NCBI RefSeq assembly: GCF_031628175.1
Contig: NZ_JAVLVT010000005.1
Span: forward strand, 248,001-312,000
Direction: 5' to 3'
Length of the DNA: 64,000 nucleotides
Source: Lipingzhangella_A rawalii
GTDB lineage: Bacteria; Actinomycetota; Actinomycetes; Streptosporangiales; Streptosporangiaceae
The notes under the pieces are model-generated. The model saw nothing but the letters and a program-made list of their open reading frames with translations. It searched no databases and was not told where the DNA came from. Both the position numbers and the translations under genes were made by a program. This document shows positions 1 through 8,258 of this stretch, one piece after another. Numbering within the stretch: position 1 is the first letter of the stretch; each line of letters starts with the position of its first letter.

Positions 1-985
1 CGTAGGTTGTGCGAACCAGGTCCAGCCACCGGTCGTAAGGAACACGATCTAGGTCCGGTCGTTCCGCGCGCACCATGCTGAAATAAGTCTCCAGGGGCAT
101 GGGTGTGGGTGCGATCGGGTGGAACACTCCCGTCGGGCCGGCATATTCGGTCGCGATCCGGACGATGCAGGTGGCGGTGAAGTCGGCGCAGCTCACCGGG
201 AGTTGAAAGTTGTGCGTCGGTATGCTTCCCACCCGCACACAGGCCTGGGTAAGCTGGGCAAGCCAGTCGGACGTGCACGCGAATCCGCTCGTACTGTCGC
301 CGAGGATGGCCCCCGGCCGGTAGATACGTGCCGGAAGCCCACGCTCGCGCGCCTGGCACACCCGGCTCTCGGAGACCCATTTGCTCTCGTAGTAGCCCAC
401 TGGTAACGGCTGCGGAGGTCTCATGTCTTCCGTGACGACCCCCCACCCCTCGGCGAAACCAGCAATAATCGTCCCCAGGGTCGAGATATGATGAAATGGG
501 ATTCGTCGACGGAAGGTGGCGAACTTTAGTAACTCCGTAGTTGACACCACATTGCTGTTGCGGAGAAATTTGTATCCACTAACCAGATTGACCCAGGCGG
601 CACAGTGATAAATGCTGTGTACGCGTTCCGACCAGTACTCATACTCGGGTGGCGTTAGTCCCAATCTGGGCTTGGCGATATTTCCGACGATAATATCGAC
701 ACGATGTATCTCCTCGGTGTTGGCCCCGCGAGCCGCCAGAGATGCGTGCAGCTCAGAATATGCCTCCTCTGGCGTTCGTCCACGCACCACACAACAGATC
801 CGGGATCGGGTCCGCTCCAGAAGTGTCGCAAGCAGAAATCCTCCGAGATATCCGGTGGCCCCCGTTAGGAGAATCGCGCCTTCGTCTTCCGGAGATGGGG
901 TTGGTGCCGCGGACGGATCGATTTCTGCTGGCAGGGTGAGGTCAGAAACATAGGCGCGACTGTCGGGTTCGGAACTGGGTTGCAA
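1..985 (-). CDS. Stand-alone thioester reductase (NAD-binding_4 / R-domain SDR), partial at left edge
   Basis: The minus-strand reading frame is open from a TTG at 985 to the window edge (about 328 residues; the C-terminus is outside). No ATG lies in frame after the upstream stop. The TTG is preceded at about 7 nt by GAGG, so I take it as the start. A short leader (residues 1-35, including DLTLPAEI) precedes the Rossmann motif ILLTGATGYLGGF (about 38-50). GYYESKWVSE near residues 196-205 supplies the YxxxK catalytic pair, followed by a typical IYRPG. This is the pattern of carboxylic-acid-reductase and NRPS/PKS terminal R domains, which reduce a carrier-protein thioester with NADPH to an aldehyde or alcohol. 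Here there is no attached adenylation or carrier domain, so it would act in trans, plausibly on the ACP at 6043-6294. The family call is firm; the substrate is unknown. Confidence 0.85.
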   Translation of the reverse strand, partial: MQPSSEPDSRAYVSDLTLPAEIDPSAAPTPSPEDEGAILLTGATGYLGGFLLATLLERTRSRICCVVRGRTPEEAYSELHASLAARGANTEEIHRVDIIVGNIAKPRLGLTPPEYEYWSERVHSIYHCAAWVNLVSGYKFLRNSNVVSTTELLKFATFRRRIPFHHISTLGTIIAGFAEGWGVVTEDMRPPQPLPVGYYESKWVSESRVCQARERGLPARIYRPGAILGDSTSGFACTSDWLAQLTQACVRVGSIPTHNFQLPVSCADFTATCIVRIATEYAGPTGVFHPIAPTPMPLETYFSMVRAERPDLDRVPYDRWLDLVRTTY

Positions 986-1820
986 AGGTTATCCTCGTGA
1001 CTCAGGAACGAAAAGAAATATTTTTCGTGTGGAGTGCTTTTCTTCTGGAGTGACGATTGCTTTGTGTCGTCATCCTGGTATCGACTGTAGCAGTGTGATT
1101 GATCATTAAATAGTGGCAACCCTTGGATTTCAAATATGTAGCAGCAGAGAAATATTTTTATGTAGCTGAGGAGAGTGTTCTCTTACTCTTGGTTCCTCTT
1201 GCCTGTTCTGTGGCGCGACGGAGGGATGTTGTTCGTTATCTCTGAGGTGAAAGGAGTGTGTTCTCTGGGATGGAGGATGCGTGGTAGATGACCGGGGTTG
1301 GGTGGAGATTTCGCTGATTGCTGGCCACGCTCCACGAGGTCTGCGGGTAACCATCTCGCGCGTGCTGGCGCAGTGCTCGAATACCGCTCCCAATCAGCCC
1401 TGGAGGCTGCTGCGAAGGGCAAAACCCTGGGTGGGCGGAACACGTGTGGAGCTCACTGGAGGCACACCCTGCCGGTGCCGCGGTGGCGGCCGACAGTTGG
1501 GGTGCAACCGGATCAGATTCCGCCACTCGCACCGGGTGTAGCCGAAGGGTATATTGTCCCGGATGTTCGGAACCAAGGAGCGGATTTTGCACTCTGGTGC
1601 AGGTCGCACCGGAAAGAGAGGCCGTGTCCTGGGGTCACTCGCTGGAGTCACTCAGTTTCCCCACGGCGCGATCCTCGAGGAGGGGGATGGGACTACACCC
1701 TGGACGCTGCCATTATTGGAGCTGGGGTCGGCTGTGGCGTTGTGGGCTGGTCCTCCCATAGGTGCGGTACAGACGGGTGCTGAGGTCAGCCCCGTTCATG
1801 TCGAGGGTCCACAGCGGAGT
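986..1820. other. 835-bp gap between thioester reductase and ketosynthase genes; no gene supported
   Basis: The 986-1250 part is clearly AT-richer than the surroundings. Several overlapping open frames exist on both strands (for example 1298-1783 plus and 1236-1592 minus), but none shows a recognisable motif, a good ribosome-binding site or sustained G/C third positions, and the frames contradict one another. It could hold a decayed gene of the biosynthetic locus, but I could not identify one. Confidence 0.5.
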
Positions 1821-3041
1821 TCAACTTTCCAGCACCAGTACAGCGTTATGTCCTCCGAACCCGAATGAACTGCTGAGGGCGGTACGGACCTCCCTGGCGC
1901 GGGGGGTATCGCGGACGAGGTCGAGTTCAATGTCCGGGTCTGGGGTGGTCAGGCCGGCGATCGGAGGGACCATGCCGGTTTGGATGGTCAGTACGGTCAG
2001 GCCAGCCTCGATAGCGCCAGCTGCACCGAGGGCGTGTCCCGTCACACCTTTCGTGGAGGTCACCGGGGGTCGGTGGGGCAGCACTCTGTCGATAACCCGG
2101 GCTTCGGTGAGGTCGTTCAACGGGGTGCTGGTGCCGTGCGCGTTCACATGGTCCACCTCGGAGGGGTTTCGGTCGGCGTCGGTGAGCGCCAGCCGGAGTG
2201 CCCGTTCTGCCGCCACCCCCTGGGGGTGGGGAGCGGTGCTGTGGTGGGCATCGCAGGTGGTGCCGTAGCCGGTGATTCGGGCGCGTGGGCGGACGCTGCG
2301 TTCCACAGCGTGTTGTTCGGTTTCCAGGACCATGACTCCTGCGCCTTCGGATATGACGAAGCCGTCGCGTTTCTGGTCGAACGGGCGGGAGGCCGATTCT
2401 GGATCCTCGTTGTTGCGCGATAGCGCTCCCATACTGGCGAATGTGGCCAGGAAGTAGGGCGTGAGCAGGGCTTCTGTGCCCCCGGCGAGGACGATATCGG
2501 CCGCTCCTGTCTGAAGGAGCCCCCGAGCTGCCCCGAGAGCATCGGTCCCGGCGGCGCAGGCGGTGTTGACGGTGAGGTTGGGACCGGTGGCGTGGAAACG
2601 GATGGCTAGCTGGGCTGCGGCCTGGTTCGGCATGGACATGGGCAGGGCGAGCGGTGACACCGTGCTCGGACCGGTGTTGTGGATTCGTGCCATCTGTGTC
2701 TCCGTGGTCTCAGCACCCCACGCCCCACAGCCCAGGACGATGGCCACACGCTCGGAATTCCAGGTGGAGGGTGTGAGGCCGGCATCCTGGATGGCTTCAT
2801 CCGTGGCCAGGAGCGCGAGCCGGGTGAAGCGGTCCAGCCGCCATCCCTGTGCCCCAGCGGGGAGTGGGGTGGTGCCGGAGACGGGGGCCGGGCAGGCGAT
2901 CCGTACGGGCAGGTGTGCGAATTCCGGGAGAGCTTGGGCCGTAGGCTGGCCGCTGCGGACCGTCTGCCAGGTCTCGGCCGCGCCAAGACCTCCAGAGGTC
3001 ACCAGGCCCAGCCCACTGACGACTGCGGGGAAGCGGGACAT
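1821..3041 (-). CDS. Beta-ketoacyl-ACP synthase (FabF/KAS II-type ketosynthase)
   Basis: A 406-residue condensing enzyme that would elongate an ACP-bound acyl chain by decarboxylative Claisen condensation. The thiolase-fold Cys-His-His triad is complete: C162 in NTACAAGTDA, H302 in VNAHGTSTPLND, H336 in GVTGHALGAAGA, with K331 just before the last. GFVISEGAGVMVLE is also typical. The open frame continues 88 codons upstream, but that part has no ketosynthase homology. AAGGAG lies 6 nt before the ATG at 3041 (3 nt before a twin ATG at 3044), so 3041 is preferred. The active Cys rules out a chain-length-factor role. Its company (ACP, acyl-CoA-oxidase-like protein, thioester reductase, all on the minus strand) points to a dedicated secondary pathway rather than housekeeping fatty-acid synthesis, where fabF sits with fabD, fabH and acpP. 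Confidence 0.88.
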   Translation of the reverse strand: MSRFPAVVSGLGLVTSGGLGAAETWQTVRSGQPTAQALPEFAHLPVRIACPAPVSGTTPLPAGAQGWRLDRFTRLALLATDEAIQDAGLTPSTWNSERVAIVLGCGAWGAETTETQMARIHNTGPSTVSPLALPMSMPNQAAAQLAIRFHATGPNLTVNTACAAGTDALGAARGLLQTGAADIVLAGGTEALLTPYFLATFASMGALSRNNEDPESASRPFDQKRDGFVISEGAGVMVLETEQHAVERSVRPRARITGYGTTCDAHHSTAPHPQGVAAERALRLALTDADRNPSEVDHVNAHGTSTPLNDLTEARVIDRVLPHRPPVTSTKGVTGHALGAAGAIEAGLTVLTIQTGMVPPIAGLTTPDPDIELDLVRDTPRAREVRTALSSSFGFGGHNAVLVLES

Positions 3042-3656
3042 CATTGGCTCCTTACTGACAGGGAGCGATATGGCGGGTGATCCAGTCCAGCCAGCCAGTG
3101 GGTCGTGGTGGTTGGTACGGGCCAGCGGATCCACCGGGACGACGTGCATCGTGGCCGAGGTGGCACCGGCCAGAATTCGTGAACGGCAACGGGCCGCGTC
3201 GGCGGACCGCCCCAGCAGCCGCCGGAGCTTGCGCGTCCCGGCGCGGAGGCCGTCGAATGTCGTAGCCACCCGAGTGCGCCTCTTGCCACCCACGCCCACC
3301 GCCACCGGTCGGGGAATTCGCCATGCAAGGGGGATTGCAGAGTGTTGTTCGGCGTCCCGATTCGCGTGGTCATAGATGTTGCGTAGTTCTGCGGGAGGGG
3401 CCGCTGAGGACTCTTGATTCTGGCTGTTACGCGTTGGTGCCCTCGAGGCACTACAGACAATGTTATGCGGAAAGTCGCTCCCCTACGCGAGGGTGAGGGT
3501 TCGGCGGGAACATTCCATATTTGTACAACGTAGCCGTTCTTCTGACACATCCTAGGGGTGCCAGTACGGGACGGAATTCCGGAGGTGGCATGTCTGTGGT
3601 AGTGATTTCGGAACGCAGTGATAACCGATATCTTACCGGTGTCCGGATACGGGGCG
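3042..3656. other. Gap upstream of ketosynthase; no intact gene
   Basis: Long open frames cross this stretch (such as the 5' extension of the ketosynthase frame to 3305), but no protein motif, start signal or consistent codon bias supports any of them. The ketosynthase ribosome-binding site (AAGGAG) is at the left end. The right end adjoins the reductase-like relic at 3657-3866. Confidence 0.5.
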
Positions 3657-3866
3657 CTATTGGGAGCGGACGGCGGAACTAACACGCTCCATGCGGTAGG
3701 GATGAGTGGCGTGCCCGAATACTGCGTGGGGGTCGTGCCCTGCGCTGTGTGTACCCTGAGGTTTGGCCAGACACCAGACATCAGCGCTGGTCCCGGTCAG
3801 CAGTTGGAATGCGGTGGCTCCGCCGACGAGACCGCTCGCTGAGGTAGGCGAGATGCACGGGAGCAA
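3657..3866 (-). pseudogene. Fragment of a thioester-reductase / SDR-like gene
   Basis: The frame reads TSASGLVGGATAFQLLTG followed by TSADVWCLAKPQG. This matches the beginning of a thioester-reductase or epimerase Rossmann domain (TGATGxxGGxxxxxLL...TxADVxCLVRP) with substitutions in the first glycine motif (T-S-A-S-G instead of T-G-A-T-G). The homology stops after about 40 residues and the frame ends at 3657, so only the nucleotide-binding N-terminal portion remains, and no good start or ribosome-binding site precedes it. I read it as a decayed second reductase gene within the biosynthetic locus. A chance resemblance cannot be excluded without a database comparison. Confidence 0.42.
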
Positions 3867-3893
3867 GGTCCGGACGTGTGGTAGTCCTGTCTA

Positions 3894-5714
3894 TTAACGC
3901 TGAGCAGTCATCCCACCGTAGCGTGTGTAGTAACTGAGGTAGTCGTCGGCGATCGCTGTCCGCAGCACTGAGTTGGGAAGGGCGAACCCCTCGATCAGGA
4001 GCGGAATATAGGGAAGGATTTGGACACATAGTTCATCCAGGGTTCGGGAGATGCTCAGGACTTGGTCGGCGGTGAGGACACCGTGGGCGAGATACCAGCC
4101 TGAATCCTTGGCGATTTCATTCAGCCCGTACACCGTGGCCAGTAGTGTAAGCGCGCTGTTGGCGTCGGGATGTGTCACAGTGGAGATGTCATCCAGAAAG
4201 GATCCAAGTGCTGTACGACTGCCGTACGTTCTGGCCATGTCTAGCGCAGGATTGAGATTATCGTTCCAAGCGTCGAGCCGTTCCCTAGTGTCCAGTAGTG
4301 CTTGTCCGTATTTATCTCGGATTTCCCATCGTAGGCTTTCCTCGCGATAGGAAAGTAGATCATACATGCTACGGGGATCGTTCAGCTGCCCTGGTTCCGG
4401 TGTGGATGGACGAGGCGTTCGGTGCTGGAGCAGACTACCTGCGGCAATACTGAGTATAACCAGGTTGTCGCCCTCGGCTGTAATGACTGTCTGAGCCGCC
4501 CCCACATAGTCAGCGATGCGATTTATGGCGAACATCCCTTGCGCCCCACATCGTTCCCTGCAAATGTGAATAGTTTCGGAAGATGACCAGCTGGCGATTG
4601 CTTTTGCGACAGAAATAAATTCTTCCAGATCCTCTGATGGCTCGTTCTGCATCATCGCGTATCGTGACTTAACGTTGTTCATAAGACTGGTCATCGAATA
4701 GGTTGCGGCCAGTTGTGAAAATAATTCACGCTGTTGACTGCGATACTGGATTAAAGGGACATCGTTGCGCCCTGGAGCGAAACTATGGCGCTGAATAGAG
4801 TATTTAAGAGCAATAACAAGACTTGCACGAGCGCAGGATACTAGCCCAGATGTGAGCCCGATTCGCCCCAGTAAGAGAGCATTAACCGACTGTAGAAAAC
4901 GTTGGCGGCGACTGATGCTAGAATTAAATTCTCCGTTGGGGTTGAGTGTGCCGTGCGTCCCAGGAACGAAGTTTGCTCGAGGGACGCGTTTCTGGCTAAA
5001 TACGGTAATCGCATTGTCGAGGTGATGTCCGGGTTTATGGGGGAGGGGTGTTATTTGTATGTTTCTGCATGGACCCGCGCTGTCAGTCAATCTAACTATG
5101 AAAGGAAAAACCCCCTCGTCTTTTCCGTTAATTTTCAGCTTAGCCATGGCGATGCCCAGCTTGGGAATTCCTTCGAGAAATGTCGCATTGGGCATGAACT
5201 TTGCTGCGCGTGGTCGGGGAGTATTGAGGATGAATTCATTAGATCTGGGGTCATAATCCGCCTCGGTCTCCAATGCGGAGGCGTTATTTCCGTATCCTAG
5301 TTCGGTGACCAGATACACCCCGAACGAGGACATGGATTCCAGTTCCCTGGTATACTGGTCGAGTTCGGGCTGGTTGTTCCCATGGATGCACAGAGTTCCA
5401 AGACACAGTCCATAGTGGATGGACAGGAGGGCGTTCGCGGTGGGATCGAGTAGGGCGGACCATTCAAGCAGTGCGAACAGACGCATCGGGGTCCGCGCCA
5501 CGTCGCCGGGTATGTTGAGTCGGTCCCGAAGGAATCGCACGCGTTGGTAAGATAGTTGGCATGCTTGGTTGTCGGTGAGTCCTTCCCGGAAGTCGAATAT
5601 GTCTGCGCGCAGGGTATTCCGAATGTCGGCGTGGAGTTCGGTGAAGCGGTTCGCATAGACGACGTCTATGAGCGCTTGCACAGCAGAAGTGGAAGGGGCA
5701 GGTAGAGACGCCAT
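3894..5714 (-). CDS. Acyl-CoA oxidase / acyl-CoA dehydrogenase-like flavoprotein
   Basis: 606 residues, in the size range of acyl-CoA oxidases rather than of 380-residue dehydrogenases. Features in family order: a flavin-binding middle region (YLVTELGYGNN near 134-144), HSFAPGRNDVPLIQYRSQQ near 310-328 (the FG-P-x-L-x-Y-x-x-QQ signature), CGAQGMFAINRIADY near 389-403, and TAEGDNLV with E414 at the position of the catalytic base of peroxisomal acyl-CoA oxidases. Predicted reaction: FAD-dependent alpha,beta-desaturation of a fatty acyl thioester, with O2 as likely electron acceptor. The ATG at 5714 has AGGAG about 10 nt upstream; the open frame reaches 5939, but that extension has no homology. 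Lying between ACP and ketosynthase genes, it probably desaturates a carrier-bound chain. Codon use is less GC-biased than in the housekeeping genes to the right. Confidence 0.8.
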   Translation of the reverse strand: MASLPAPSTSAVQALIDVVYANRFTELHADIRNTLRADIFDFREGLTDNQACQLSYQRVRFLRDRLNIPGDVARTPMRLFALLEWSALLDPTANALLSIHYGLCLGTLCIHGNNQPELDQYTRELESMSSFGVYLVTELGYGNNASALETEADYDPRSNEFILNTPRPRAAKFMPNATFLEGIPKLGIAMAKLKINGKDEGVFPFIVRLTDSAGPCRNIQITPLPHKPGHHLDNAITVFSQKRVPRANFVPGTHGTLNPNGEFNSSISRRQRFLQSVNALLLGRIGLTSGLVSCARASLVIALKYSIQRHSFAPGRNDVPLIQYRSQQRELFSQLAATYSMTSLMNNVKSRYAMMQNEPSEDLEEFISVAKAIASWSSSETIHICRERCGAQGMFAINRIADYVGAAQTVITAEGDNLVILSIAAGSLLQHRTPRPSTPEPGQLNDPRSMYDLLSYREESLRWEIRDKYGQALLDTRERLDAWNDNLNPALDMARTYGSRTALGSFLDDISTVTHPDANSALTLLATVYGLNEIAKDSGWYLAHGVLTADQVLSISRTLDELCVQILPYIPLLIEGFALPNSVLRTAIADDYLSYYTRYGGMTAQR

Positions 5715-6042
5715 ACCGGCCGGTCTCCTCTCGTGTCTCTGTGCGGGTGTGTGTGATAGGTGGTGGAGAGCGGACGGCGGAGCACCACGTCTGGAACGCT
5801 TCGACCAGGGACGAAATATTTGCGGTCGAGAGTGACGATCACGGTTGGCTGAATTTGTGCACCTAATTATGCAGTCATTCCGAAATTCGTGTTTCGGGTC
5901 AGGCGGGACCGACAAAAGACTTCTGTAGAATCGCGGCAATTACTCTGCAAGTATTTTGGTTTCGGTTTTTGGTGCGATTAAAACCGAGTTTCGGTGGTCG
6001 ATTACTGTTTCAATTATAGTGTGGAAACGGCGATGAGTGCAG
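5715..6042. other. 328-bp gap between oxidase-like gene and ACP gene
   Basis: AT-rich leader and intergenic DNA with no open frame of note. It contains the oxidase ribosome-binding site next to 5714. No clear rho-independent terminator follows the ACP stop at 6043, so a common transcript from ACP through the oxidase is possible. Confidence 0.5.
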
Positions 6043-6294
6043 TCACTCGTCAGTATTAGTTCCTGATTCTTGATTGGCGATCCAGGTGGATATTTCTTCC
6101 AATGTCTGTTGAGGCGATATTTCTACTTCGTTGAGTCCTATATCAAATGTTTGCTGTACCGTCAGAGCTAATTCCATTAGCGCCAGTGAGTCAAGCTCAA
6201 GATTTTCCAGCATTGCTTTTGGGTGAATATCGGACTCAGGAATCTCGAATTTTGTTATCAAAATTTCTTTCAATTTGGAGTATGTTTCCTGCAT
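6043..6294 (-). CDS. Acyl carrier protein
   Basis: 83-residue acidic four-helix protein with the phosphopantetheine site LELDSLALMEL; Ser36 of the D-S-L motif should carry the prosthetic arm. The length is that of free-standing type II ACPs. Its codons are strikingly AT-rich (many AAA, ATT, GAA) compared with the window's average, more so than in the neighbouring oxidase and ketosynthase genes, which suggests acquisition or strong selection on expression. An AGGAAAG precedes the ATG at about 10 nt. It is the first gene of the minus-strand set ACP - oxidase - ketosynthase - thioester reductase and is their likely shared carrier. No phosphopantetheinyl transferase gene is visible here. Confidence 0.9.
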   Translation of the reverse strand: MQETYSKLKEILITKFEIPESDIHPKAMLENLELDSLALMELALTVQQTFDIGLNEVEISPQQTLEEISTWIANQESGTNTDE

Positions 6295-6336
6295 AAACGT
6301 TCAGCTTTCCTTATGATGGAATTTCCAGTCAGTCTC

Positions 6337-6365
6337 ATGTTATGCATATGCAGTGATAAAGTAAA
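6337..6365 (-). promoter_or_regulatory. Candidate sigma70-type promoter for the ACP gene
   Basis: On the minus strand, TTTACT (6360-6365) and TAACAT (6337-6342) are separated by exactly 17 bp in AT-rich DNA, with a predicted start near 6330 and a leader of about 36 nt to the ATG at 6294. This would drive the accessory biosynthetic set. Sequence match only. Confidence 0.42.
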
Positions 6366-6646
6366 TAATTTTTCATTGAGTGTCACCTGAGCGAAATATT
6401 TGTATAGCGAAAGCGTGACTAGTAGTGGGTGACGAGGCTCTCGAGGCAACGCGGGACCGTGTGCTTATGCCGCCGGTCGCACACCGCGTGCGCTATGCCG
6501 GCGTTCGACCTTCCAGGGTGCTGCCGGCGGGGAGTGGCCGAGGGGAGTCATCGGCGTTGTTCTGGGGTCTGGTCGTGCTATCCAGCAACTCCGCGCGGGC
6601 ACGCAACGGGTATCGCACCTGCGTGTCAGCTCGGGGACTGGTGTGT
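6366..6646. other. Intergenic, no gene supported
   Basis: It lies between the ACP promoter and the 3' end of the CobW gene. Composition switches from AT-rich (left) to GC-rich (right of about 6425), marking the edge of the accessory locus. Open frames beginning here (6425, 6429 plus) are antisense shadows of the CobW gene. Confidence 0.5.
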
Positions 6647-7873
6647 TCAGTGCGTGTGCGCCGGGTGGCACGTCCAGTCGGGAAAGGGATCGGAGAGCTC
6701 GTCCCAGGCACCGGCGAACTCGGTGTCGGTGAGCAGGCACGCTTCCAGTGCCGTGTGGAGTTCGGGAGAGCGGAGGTCGGTGCCGATGAACACCAGCTCC
6801 TGTTTCGGTTGGACGGGCTCCGCGTCGGCGAGCTCGTGTTCGTCGAAGCCGAGTGCGGGACCGTCCGCGGGGTTCCACACCCCCGAGGGCTCGAACCGGG
6901 CCACGGTACCGGCCTGGGACCACAGGCCGGTGATCGCGGGGCGGGTGGCGAGCCAGAAGAAGCCTTTGGACCGCAGGACTGTGCCGAACTCTCCGCCGTC
7001 GATCCGGTCGGTGACCAGGCTCCACAGTCGTTCGGGGTGGAATGGGCGTTCGGCGCGGAACACCAGGCTGGAGATCCCGTACTCCTCGGTCTCGGGAATG
7101 TGGTCGCCGTTGAGTTCGGCGACCCAGCCCGGGGCCAGGGCGGCCCGGTCCAGGTCGAACAGGCCGGCGCCAACGATGCGGTTGGGGTCCAGGCGGCCGT
7201 GGTCGGTGTGCATGAGCTGCGCCGCGGGGTTCAGGCGGCGTAGCGCGGCCTCGACCCGGTTTCGTTCCGCTGGGGTCACCAGGTCGATCTTGTTCAGGAC
7301 CAGCACATCGGCGAATTCCACCTGGTCGACCAGCAGGTCGCTGACCGTGCGCTCGTCCTCGGGGTAGGCGTCGAGTCCCCGGGAGGTGAGGTCGTCGCCG
7401 GCGTCGAGTTCGTGCAGGAAGTTCACTGCGTCGATGACGGACACCATGGTGTCGAGCACGGTGTGTTCGAGCAGGGAGTGTCCGTTCTCGTCAGCGAAGG
7501 CGAAGGTGGCGGCGACCGGCATCGGTTCGGAGATGCCGCTGGACTCGATCAGCAGGTAGTCGAACCGGCCGTCCCGGGCGAGTCGGTCGACCTCGGTCAG
7601 TAGGTCGTCGCGCAGGGTGCAGCAGATGCAGCCGTTGGTCATCTCGACGAGTCGTTCCTGGGTGCGGGACAGGGCACTGCCGTCGCGCACCAGGCCCGCG
7701 TCGATGTTGACCTCGCTCATGTCGTTGACGATGACGGCCACACGCAGGCCCTGTCGGTTGTTCAGGACGTGATTGAGCAGTGTGGTCTTGCCCGCGCCGA
7801 GAAAACCGGAGAGCACGGTGACGGGAAGTGCCGGCGCCTCGTCTGCCCGAAGGTGCTCCGTAGTGTCGGTCAT
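6647..7873 (-). CDS. CobW/COG0523 (G3E) GTPase, probable zinc chaperone
   Basis: 408 residues. P-loop SGFLGAGKTT (22-31), then the metal-binding C-x-C-C at 82-85 (GCICCTLRDD), followed by the guanine-specificity NKID (VLVLNKIDL). The C-terminal CobW_C domain is present. COG0523 proteins deliver metal (Zn, Co or Ni) to client enzymes using GTP hydrolysis. The gene lies directly behind a Zur-like palindrome (7888-7906), so zinc homeostasis is much more likely than cobalamin synthesis despite the cob genes further on. The ATG at 7873 has only a close GAGG and may be read from a short leader. It appears to be monocistronic. Confidence 0.88.
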   Translation of the reverse strand: MTDTTEHLRADEAPALPVTVLSGFLGAGKTTLLNHVLNNRQGLRVAVIVNDMSEVNIDAGLVRDGSALSRTQERLVEMTNGCICCTLRDDLLTEVDRLARDGRFDYLLIESSGISEPMPVAATFAFADENGHSLLEHTVLDTMVSVIDAVNFLHELDAGDDLTSRGLDAYPEDERTVSDLLVDQVEFADVLVLNKIDLVTPAERNRVEAALRRLNPAAQLMHTDHGRLDPNRIVGAGLFDLDRAALAPGWVAELNGDHIPETEEYGISSLVFRAERPFHPERLWSLVTDRIDGGEFGTVLRSKGFFWLATRPAITGLWSQAGTVARFEPSGVWNPADGPALGFDEHELADAEPVQPKQELVFIGTDLRSPELHTALEACLLTDTEFAGAWDELSDPFPDWTCHPAHTH

Positions 7874-7887
7874 ACCTCACCCTGTTT

Positions 7888-7906
7888 GAAAATGAATATC
7901 ATTTCT
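7888..7906 (-). promoter_or_regulatory. Zur-type operator upstream of the CobW GTPase
   Basis: Interrupted palindrome GAAAATGA-ata-TCATTTCT, one mismatch between arms, centred 24 bp upstream of the start codon. It resembles the actinobacterial Zur box (TGAAAATGATnnTCATTTTCA-like). Repression by zinc-loaded Zur is the natural inference; binding is not shown. Confidence 0.65.
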
Positions 7907-8258
7907 TTAGGGTGACTCTACCGGAGGAGCCACCGCACACCGAATCGGCCAACCAGCATGCTTGTCGAGCGCACACGAACCGGAACGAGGCCGACACCGC
8001 GTGCAGACGGGGCGGGCGGCCAGGACCGCGGCCGCATCGACAGTGCCCGGAGCACGGGGGCCGGAAACGCCGGGACCAACGGCCAGGACGGTCGTACCCA
8101 CCAGGGAACACACGGGGGCACCCCGGTGCGGCGTGGGGGAGGCCACCGGCGGCGCGCCGATCGTCGCGAAACGGCCCCCGCCGACCCTCCCCGGCACACC
8201 TACCCCAGCACGCCCCGTGCTCGGTCGTGACTCCGGGCACTCCCCCGCGGTAGTCCCG
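7907..8258. other. 352-bp GC-rich intergenic region, no gene supported
   Basis: Open frames exist in all six frames because stops are rare at this GC content. None has a motif. A minus frame 7907-8197 has a plausible third-position bias but no recognisable product and no clear ribosome-binding site, so I leave it uncalled. Confidence 0.4.

Noticed and set aside
1298..1783. 161-codon plus frame in the 986-1820 gap
   Set aside because: No ribosome-binding site, no homology pattern, and competing frames of equal length on both strands.
2563..3375. 270-codon plus frame opposite the ketosynthase
   Set aside because: Antisense to a gene with a full catalytic triad; no motif.
7907..8197. 96-codon minus frame upstream of the CobW gene
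   Set aside because: Some third-position bias but no motif; checked for a Zur-regulated ribosomal protein paralogue and found none.
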